From contig JADQBO010000021.1 in the NCBI GenBank assembly GCA_016278585.1, positions 1 through 11,255 on the forward strand: a stretch of 11,255 nucleotides of DNA, given 5' to 3'. The DNA comes from Desulfosporosinus sp. Its GTDB lineage: Bacteria; Bacillota; Desulfitobacteriia; Desulfitobacteriales; Desulfitobacteriaceae. A program made the position numbers and the translations under genes. Shown here piece by piece: positions 6,736 through 11,255 of this stretch. How positions within the stretch are numbered: position 1 is the stretch's first letter; each line of letters opens with the position of its first letter. A model generated the notes under the pieces. The model did not search any database and had not been told where the DNA came from. It saw only the letters and a list, made by a program, of their open reading frames with translations.

Positions 6736-7617
6736 TTATGCTAAGGTTAATTTTTCACGCCAAGGAAAAGAATTAACTAACATTTTGTTTAAACCGACTT
6801 CCTTAACTGTGTATCCTAAGGCTAATCCTAATAGTTGAGTAAAAAAGACCACGGGAATTTGCTTGCCTTTTGCCTGTAGTGCGTGGAGTCGAAATTCTAA
6901 ATTGGAATGACATAATGGGCAAGCAACCGCTATAACATCCGCTCCAGAGGCAATGGCTTGACGAAGTACTTCATCTGTCCTTAAGTTAGCCAGTTCGGGG
7001 CCACATAGAGAATGGCTTCCACCACAGCATTCGCTCTTATGAGACCAGTCTCTGACATCAGCTCCTAGAGCCCCGAGAAGTTTATCCATGCTTTGGGGAT
7101 TTTCAGAGCTATCCGATTCAGGATCAGACTCGGAATTGGGTCTGACCGTTAAGCACCCATAATAACATACAACCTTTAAATCGGTGAAACGGTACTTCGA
7201 ATTTTGTTTGATGTTCTTAGAAATTGAAAGATCGGATAATAATTCTAGTAGATGAATAACACTGACCGTTTCAACCTCTTCTAGACTTTCGCCAACCAGC
7301 TGACTAGCCAATTTGCGTTTCTGAGGATCTTGAAGTTCAAGGCTAGATCGCTTTAAATTACTGTAACAAGCGGCACACGGAGCGGTAACGGTGTTGAATC
7401 CACTCTGTCCAACAAGATGCAAGTTCCTAGCCCCCAAGGTTAGGTTCAGTGAGTGATCAATACTGTGGGCTGAGGTTGCTCCACAACAATTCCAATCATT
7501 TGGCTCCCGCAAATCAATTCCAATTTTGCCACATACAAGGCGGGTGGAGGTATCAAAAGGTTTTGCTAACCCATGAAGTGAGCAGCCTGGAAAATACGAG
7601 ACCGTTTTATTTGCCAT
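6736..7617 (-). CDS. HdrB-like protein (second copy, sHdrB2 position), two CCG domains
   Basis: 293 aa. HdrB proteins carry two cysteine-rich CCG domains that bind non-cubane [4Fe-4S] clusters and form the disulfide/thiol catalytic site in heterodisulfide reductase. Both motifs are complete: C12, C44-C45-G, C81xxC84 in the first half and C155, C197-C198-G, C233xxC236 in the second. Residues 161-175 form an acidic, Ser-rich insert (NSESDPESDSSENP) between the second-half C155 and its CCG, probably an exposed loop. The ATG at 7617 has an AGGAGGG-type RBS about 10 nt upstream and overlaps the preceding hdrC by 11 bp. It is the last gene of the five-gene operon and is followed by a strong hairpin. 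In sHdr complexes the B subunits pair with C subunits around HdrA; that role is inferred from order. Confidence 0.88.
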   Translation of the reverse strand: MANKTVSYFPGCSLHGLAKPFDTSTRLVCGKIGIDLREPNDWNCCGATSAHSIDHSLNLTLGARNLHLVGQSGFNTVTAPCAACYSNLKRSSLELQDPQKRKLASQLVGESLEEVETVSVIHLLELLSDLSISKNIKQNSKYRFTDLKVVCYYGCLTVRPNSESDPESDSSENPQSMDKLLGALGADVRDWSHKSECCGGSHSLCGPELANLRTDEVLRQAIASGADVIAVACPLCHSNLEFRLHALQAKGKQIPVVFFTQLLGLALGYTVKEVGLNKMLVNSFPWREKLTLA

Positions 7618-8164
7618 GGCCTTTGCTCCCTCCTTTCTCTACACGTTTGATGGCAAGACGATATGATTTATCAGGTCTATGTGGAGGTTTAATATCTACT
7701 CTCATACGTGTTATAAGATCCTTCATAAGTTTTAATGGTGGCAGTGGGGTACCCTTCATACTTAATGCCACTGTTAACATTGATTCATGAGATCTTCCAA
7801 AGGCCTTTACTTGCTTAATGTATAATTTATGGAATTGTATCTGTTCATTTGATTTTGTGGTGGATTCTGCACAGGCCATCTCTCTTAAGGTATCCATTAG
7901 ACTCGTAATCTTTATTTTTGATGGACAACGATCTTCACATATATGGCACGATACGCACATCCAAATTGCTTGGCTGTTTAACATAATCTCACGCTGATTA
8001 AGTTTAATTAATTGGATAATCTGGCGTGGGCCATACTCCATAAGCTCAATTCCACTGCACCCTCCGGTACAAGTACCACACTGTATACAGGCATCCAGGT
8101 TAACATCACAGATACCCTCTACTTCAGACTGCAACGTGGAATTACCGGTTATTACCATAGTCAT
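7607..8164 (-). CDS. HdrC-like ferredoxin (second copy, sHdrC2 position)
   Basis: 185-aa protein with two cubane [4Fe-4S] motifs, C26/29/32/36 and C70/73/76/80, the arrangement of HdrC, which relays electrons between HdrA and HdrB. The fourth residue of the first motif is followed by Ser (GGCSG) instead of the usual Pro. The C-terminal half is helical and basic, ending in KGGSKGHGK. ATG 8164 is chosen because GGGAGGG (8171-8177) lies 6 nt upstream; a TTG at 8188 would add eight residues without an RBS. The gene starts 31 bp after the hdrA stop and overlaps the following hdrB by 11 bp. In typical sulfur-oxidation sHdr clusters a small 'hyp' gene lies between hdrA and this gene; here there is no room for one. 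Confidence 0.87.
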   Translation of the reverse strand: MTMVITGNSTLQSEVEGICDVNLDACIQCGTCTGGCSGIELMEYGPRQIIQLIKLNQREIMLNSQAIWMCVSCHICEDRCPSKIKITSLMDTLREMACAESTTKSNEQIQFHKLYIKQVKAFGRSHESMLTVALSMKGTPLPPLKLMKDLITRMRVDIKPPHRPDKSYRLAIKRVEKGGSKGHGK

Positions 8165-8195
8165 CGGAGACCCTCCCTTTCCCGTCAATCCCGCA

Positions 8196-9233
8196 TTACT
8201 TTGCGGCTCCCCGATTGGATTGAAGATACCCTAATACTCCGGCTGCAGCTGCACTACCTTGGTTTAATGCTTCTTTTACATCACAGGGAAAACCACAGGC
8301 GCCAGCATAAAATACGCCTTTTGTTAAGCTCATCGGATTTTCACTTTCTGCCATGGGGATGGGTAGAATAAAGCCGTTAGCATCAAGTTTACCTCCAACC
8401 TGAGTGACCAGTGATTGAGTACTTTTGCTTGGAACCATTGCTGTTGCTAGTACAACTAGATCAGCCTCTAATTCTAAAGGAACACCCATCAATGTATCTT
8501 CTGCACGAATCAGCAACCGATTGTTAGTAGGTATTACCTTTCCAACTCTACCGCGGATATACTTTATGTGTTGATTTTCCATGACTCCACGAACAAATTC
8601 TTCCCCATTTTTGAAGTTAGAGCGTATATCCATATAGAATATATACACTTGGGCATTTGGTTGAGCTTTTTTCAGCTCCGCAGCCTGTTTTGCAGTATAC
8701 ATACAACAAATCTTTGAACAATATGGCATTCCTTTACTCCGGTCTCGGGACCCTACACATTTAATAAATACGGCTGTCTTTATAGGCGTATTTAAAATTG
8801 TTTCCTCCTGATGTTCAAAATCTATACCGGTTATTACTCCTGGATAGCGTCCATAGCCATACTCACCATATTTTTTACCATCAAAATTATCAAAGCCAGT
8901 AGCAATGACAACTGCTGTAAAGTTCTGCTCTTTTGGATTTCCAGTACTAATAAAATTTGCTTTTATAGTGTTATTAGTATGTTGAAGCTTGTTAATTTCA
9001 GTACCTAACATTAGTGTAATCTTAGGATTATCTTTAATAATCTGGATCTTTTGTTTAACTAAGGTTGCCCCTTGGGTAAGGTCTGGAAACAAAGCGCCAT
9101 AGTCTTTTACATGACCGCCAAGATTCTTGTCCTTATCAACCAAGACAACGTCCCTACCTGAGGCAGCTATGTCAATTGCAGCTTGCATGCCAGCAACCCC
9201 TCCGCCGACAACCAGAACATCCTCATTAAGCAT
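8196..9233 (-). CDS. Compact HdrA-like flavoprotein (sHdrA type)
   Basis: 345-aa FAD protein, about half the length of methanogen HdrA. It has the N-terminal FAD Rossmann motif VVGGGVAGMQAA (8-19), the LGG at 38-40, ATGF at 111-114 and the HdrA-type cysteine pattern C159-x12-C172-x3-C176-C177 that holds a [4Fe-4S] cluster near the flavin, then a C-terminal GVFYAGACGFP segment that closes the FAD site. The N-terminal Fe-S domain and two C-terminal ferredoxin domains of classical HdrA are absent, as in sHdrA of sulfur oxidisers. ATG 9233 is preferred over 9239: the GGAG at 9241-9244 is 7 nt from the former but only 1 nt from the latter. It sits in the middle of hdrC-hdrB-hdrA-hdrC-hdrB. The flavin probably links the two C-B arms. 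Confidence 0.88.
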   Translation of the reverse strand: MLNEDVLVVGGGVAGMQAAIDIAASGRDVVLVDKDKNLGGHVKDYGALFPDLTQGATLVKQKIQIIKDNPKITLMLGTEINKLQHTNNTIKANFISTGNPKEQNFTAVVIATGFDNFDGKKYGEYGYGRYPGVITGIDFEHQEETILNTPIKTAVFIKCVGSRDRSKGMPYCSKICCMYTAKQAAELKKAQPNAQVYIFYMDIRSNFKNGEEFVRGVMENQHIKYIRGRVGKVIPTNNRLLIRAEDTLMGVPLELEADLVVLATAMVPSKSTQSLVTQVGGKLDANGFILPIPMAESENPMSLTKGVFYAGACGFPCDVKEALNQGSAAAAGVLGYLQSNRGAAK

Positions 9234-9283
9234 CTTCATGCTCCTTTCACCTTGAAATTACGAGAAGGTCAATATCCCAAACG

Positions 9284-10228
9284 TTACTTAATGAAACGTT
9301 TTAGCACGGGCATAACAGGAGTTGTATTGGCCTTAAAGCCTAACTGCTCAACTGGCGCGCCCAACGCGAAAGCAATAAGCTGTGACAAATCCATAACGGG
9401 AATGCTTATTTCGAAACCTCGTTTTGTTATAGTCGCTTGTTCACGGTCTAGTGCAGTATTACAACCCGGGCAAGTTGTAGTCATTAATTGAACGCCTGCC
9501 TCGGCAGCGCTCACCATTTTATTAGTTATGTGTGGTAATACAGTTTCTTCTCGGTGTGTAAATCCTCTACCCACGGAATAGCCACAGCAAGCTCGTCGTT
9601 CCTTATAAACTACGGGTGTCGCGCCAAGGGCTTTATAGATCTCTTCATGGAACGTAGGATATTGGGCATCATCAATAGCAACATCCTTGTTCGCTAAATA
9701 GTGGCAACCGTAGTGGGCTGCAACTTTTAGACCAGTTAAGGGTCGCTTCACCAAACTAGAGAGCTTTTCTAGTTGTCGATACCAAAGTTCCTGAACGTGG
9801 TATATTTTAGTATGTCCATGATACTTTTCACGACCTAAGGCTTCATTCGCCTTGTCTCCAACCTCTTGGAAGGCTGGGTTAGAATGTAATAAATGAGCTA
9901 ATTCTCTCAAATATCCATAACAACCATTGCAAAATACGCCTACGTCAAGTCCCATTTCCTGTGGAATACTCAAGTTGCGTGAAGTTGAGGCCAAAGCAAG
10001 TTGAGGGTTTACGGCATTACACGTCAACATGTACCCCGTGCAGCAGGTTTGGTCGACAGATTCTACAAATTCTATGCCAAGCTTTTCGCCGACTAACCGA
10101 ACTGCTCTTTCGGTACCTGGGTATTCAATACTCCCAGTACAACTGAGAAATAGGAATAGCTTTTCAGGGATTGGCAAATTGGCGACTCTTTGCGGATCAA
10201 TAAGGGATAATTTCTCATATTCCCCCAT
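9284..10228 (-). CDS. HdrB-like protein (first copy, sHdrB1 position), two CCG-type domains
   Basis: 314 aa, with ten conserved Cys in two CCG-type domains: C30, C62-C63, C100xxC103 in the first half and C175, C214-C215-G, C253xxC256 in the second. The second half is canonical. In the first half the motif reads CCTG, with Thr in place of the Gly after the Cys pair, so that site may be altered. ATG 10228 is chosen over an upstream start at 10264: an AGGGAGGG box lies about 6 nt before it, and the intervening residues (MILLVVQKGRVK) overlap the end of the upstream hdrC. The two genes are separated by one base, indicating translational coupling. Together with its HdrC it probably forms one catalytic C-B arm of an sHdr-like complex. 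Alternative: a generic CCG-domain thiol:disulfide oxidoreductase. Confidence 0.87.
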   Translation of the reverse strand: MGEYEKLSLIDPQRVANLPIPEKLFLFLSCTGSIEYPGTERAVRLVGEKLGIEFVESVDQTCCTGYMLTCNAVNPQLALASTSRNLSIPQEMGLDVGVFCNGCYGYLRELAHLLHSNPAFQEVGDKANEALGREKYHGHTKIYHVQELWYRQLEKLSSLVKRPLTGLKVAAHYGCHYLANKDVAIDDAQYPTFHEEIYKALGATPVVYKERRACCGYSVGRGFTHREETVLPHITNKMVSAAEAGVQLMTTTCPGCNTALDREQATITKRGFEISIPVMDLSQLIAFALGAPVEQLGFKANTTPVMPVLKRFIK

Positions 10229-10229
10229 C

Positions 10230-10859
10230 TTAACCCTCCCTTTCTGAACCACTAGTAGAATCATCCTGTAGCAATATTCTTCCTTCTAGAAAGCTTAATT
10301 CGATGGGAACCTCGGGAGTTTCTTGATAATTTTTTAGCCATTCGTCAGTACCAGTGATTTCAAACAACTTTTGGTATTCCTGTATACCTTTATCGGATAC
10401 AATTCTAAGAGGTGCTAAGCCAAGGCTGGTCCTCAATGCCCTAATTTCATCTAATCTTGCGGGTTTCCCAGGCTGAAACGTTACTGCTTCTTTTCTGGCT
10501 TTTGTAACAAAGCGGATAAACGGATCCACGTGCTTTTTTCCAGCTCCGTGTGACATAGAAAAGTAGCGGATATACAGCATTAAAAGCGGGTATTTAATTT
10601 CGCTTGGACATGTTGCAGCACAATTAGCACACCAGAAACAACGCCAAATTTCCTCGCTTTGAACGATCCTTTCATAATTTCCAAGGAGGACTTCCCTTAT
10701 GATCTGCCTTGGATTATAAGAAGGACTAATGGCGGCCACAGGACATACACCAGTACATTTTCCGCAAGATATACAGCGACCTATGTCGTCCGCTAATCCC
10801 GATGTCGCTATTGCGTTCTCAAATTCTAATGACCAGTCGCTAGCCTGTTCTCTTTTTAT
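10230..10859 (-). CDS. HdrC-like ferredoxin (first copy, sHdrC1 position) with apparent ATA start
   Basis: 209 aa if read from ATA at 10859-10857. Two cubane motifs are present, C29/32/35/39 (CISCGKCTGVC) and C74/77/80/84 (CFWCANCAATC), as expected for HdrC. The only standard start in frame is GTG at 10739, which falls inside the end of the first motif and would destroy it; the frame is open upstream to stops at 10877-10872. ATA is 8 nt after GAGGGG (10868-10873), ideal spacing, and begins KREQASDWSLEFENA, a normal HdrC N-terminus. Options are true ATA initiation, an ATG-to-ATA point mutation, or a missing base after ATGTCT at 10867-10862 (one extra T would give an ATG start reading MSLIKREQ). 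It leads the five-gene hdr operon and is one base from the next gene. Family is certain; the start is not. Confidence 0.8.
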   Translation of the reverse strand: MKREQASDWSLEFENAIATSGLADDIGRCISCGKCTGVCPVAAISPSYNPRQIIREVLLGNYERIVQSEEIWRCFWCANCAATCPSEIKYPLLMLYIRYFSMSHGAGKKHVDPFIRFVTKARKEAVTFQPGKPARLDEIRALRTSLGLAPLRIVSDKGIQEYQKLFEITGTDEWLKNYQETPEVPIELSFLEGRILLQDDSTSGSEREG

Positions 10860-10867
10860 TAAGACAT

Positions 10868-10873
10868 CCCCTC
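10868..10873 (-). promoter_or_regulatory. Ribosome binding site that decides the hdrC start
   Basis: GAGGGG on the minus strand, 8 nt before ATA 10859-10857. No comparable sequence precedes GTG 10739. It also abuts an ATG (10867-10865) that opens a two-codon frame (ATG TCT TAA), and lies inside an 11-codon frame from ATG 10875 that ends at TAG; neither leads into the HdrC frame. Confidence 0.5.
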
Positions 10874-10909
10874 ATTACGTTTAATTAGACCGATACAAAA
10901 CAATAGGTC

Positions 10910-10939
10910 TATATATGGTTCTTAACTTCAGGTTGTCTA
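10910..10939 (-). promoter_or_regulatory. Candidate promoter of the hdr operon
   Basis: On the minus strand, TAGACA (10939-10934, 5/6 to TTGACA) and TATATA (10915-10910, 4/6 to TATAAT) are separated by 18 nt. The start point would be near 10903, about 45 nt before the ATA codon. The upstream palindrome ends 10 bp before the -35 box. Moderate match only. Confidence 0.35.
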
Positions 10940-10948
10940 TGAGGACAG

Positions 10949-10976
10949 AAAGTCCCACTGAACTCAGTGCGACTTT
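10949..10976. terminator. 28-bp palindrome: terminator of the OsmC-like gene or operator
   Basis: Arms AAAGTCCCACTGA (10949-10961) and TCAGTGCGACTTT (10964-10976) pair 12 of 13 with a 2-nt centre. It lies about 60 bp past the OsmC stop. In the minus-strand RNA the stem is preceded by A residues and followed by UUUCUGU, so it can act as a weak intrinsic terminator. Because the symmetry runs almost to the centre and it sits just upstream of the hdr promoter candidate, an operator for a dimeric regulator is an alternative. Confidence 0.5.
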
Positions 10977-11034
10977 TCATGTACTGTACCAAGAGGGACC
11001 AAATGATTCGGGTACCACTCCTTTATTAAGAGGG

Positions 11035-11255
11035 CTAGGATTTGGTGGTTCCGTTCATTGTAAGGTTGAACTCCAAATTAGAGGTATTTCCCAAGGTCGC
11101 ACATACCGGCGATATGGATGTCACCCGTTTATGCATCTCTTCCAAAACATCCAGACCAGCGTCCGATTCTAGATCAACCTTAACCCGTATGGTACTTAAA
11201 TTAGGTATTATATCCGAGGGTATTTGGAAAAATTTAGTACTAACAACATCTCCCT
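11035..11255 (-). CDS. OsmC-family redox protein, C-terminal part (5' end beyond window)
   Basis: The minus-strand frame is open from the window edge to TAG at 11037-11035, giving 72 C-terminal residues. The pattern STIRVKVDLESDAG..LEEMHKRVTSISPVCATLGNTSNLEFNL matches the end of OsmC/YhfA-type proteins: a beta strand, then the long helix leading to the S/C-P-V segment, then the last beta strand. OsmC/Ohr proteins use two Cys to reduce peroxides or handle reactive thiol species. Here the family position of the second Cys is Ser (S48) and a Cys sits three residues later (C51), so the chemistry may differ or C51 may take over; the other Cys is out of view. It is co-directional with the hdr operon but separated by 175 bp with a hairpin. 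Family call is based on pattern recall, not alignment. Confidence 0.68.
   Translation of the reverse strand, partial: GDVVSTKFFQIPSDIIPNLSTIRVKVDLESDAGLDVLEEMHKRVTSISPVCATLGNTSNLEFNLTMNGTTKS

Larger units (their letters stand above)
10860..11034. other. Intergenic region between OsmC-like gene and hdr operon
   Basis: 175 bp between two minus-strand genes. It contains a near-perfect 28-bp palindrome (10949-10976), a candidate minus-strand promoter (10910-10939) and the RBS of the hdrC gene. An apparent plus-strand reading frame across it is the complement of the OsmC gene and is not believed. Confidence 0.5.

Noticed and set aside
10230..10739. Start of the lead hdrC at GTG 10739
   Set aside because: It would begin inside the first [4Fe-4S] motif and lacks an RBS; clear homologous sequence continues upstream in frame to about 10859.
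10915..11172. Plus-strand 85-codon reading frame
   Set aside because: No RBS or family resemblance; the complementary strand encodes a recognisable OsmC C-terminus over most of it.

Overview
The window looks like a chromosomal segment of a strictly anaerobic, low-G+C Firmicute, probably a Peptococcaceae-type organism related to Desulfosporosinus or Desulfitobacterium. This is inferred from A+T-rich coding sequence, strong AGGAGG-type ribosome binding sites, tightly overlapping genes and an almost entirely iron-sulfur/flavin/molybdenum gene content. No rRNA, tRNA, CRISPR array or transposase was seen.

Plus strand, 1-6057: an operon of five tightly packed redox genes. The first is the 3' part of a RACo-like (DUF4445, ASKHA-fold) corrinoid-protein reductive activator that enters from outside the window. 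It is followed by a CooF-like ferredoxin with four [4Fe-4S] sites, a pyridine-nucleotide-disulfide-type FAD/NAD oxidoreductase (FNOR), a cytoplasmic molybdopterin oxidoreductase (692 aa, Cys as probable Mo ligand), and a second HycB/DmsB-like ferredoxin with four [4Fe-4S] sites. The last four overlap or are separated by nothing. The simplest reading is a soluble NAD(P)H/ferredoxin-linked molybdoenzyme whose substrate is unknown. The residue after the Mo-Cys is Met rather than the His of formate dehydrogenases.

Middle, 6058-6735: a 61-codon N-terminal remnant of a CoA-disulfide reductase/NADH oxidase-type flavoprotein (pseudogene), a promoter-like sequence, a 40-aa single-pass membrane peptide with an excellent ribosome binding site, and a long hairpin terminator where the two strands converge.

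Minus strand, 10859 to 6736: five heterodisulfide-reductase-like genes transcribed in the order hdrC-hdrB-hdrA-hdrC-hdrB. The HdrA is a compact 345-aa form without the extra ferredoxin domains. This order and this short HdrA match the sulfur-oxidation-type sHdr clusters (shdrC1B1A-hyp-C2B2), but the 'hyp' gene is missing and no lipoate-binding protein gene is visible. The first gene has no ATG/GTG/TTG start that keeps its first [4Fe-4S] motif; the best-placed start codon is ATA. Upstream of it lie a palindromic hairpin and the 3' end of an OsmC-family gene, also on the minus strand.

The two modules converge on the terminator near 6.7 kb. Whether they exchange electrons, or merely lie next to each other, cannot be told from sequence. 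The CoA-disulfide reductase remnant, the OsmC homologue and the sHdr-like cluster all hint at thiol/persulfide chemistry.
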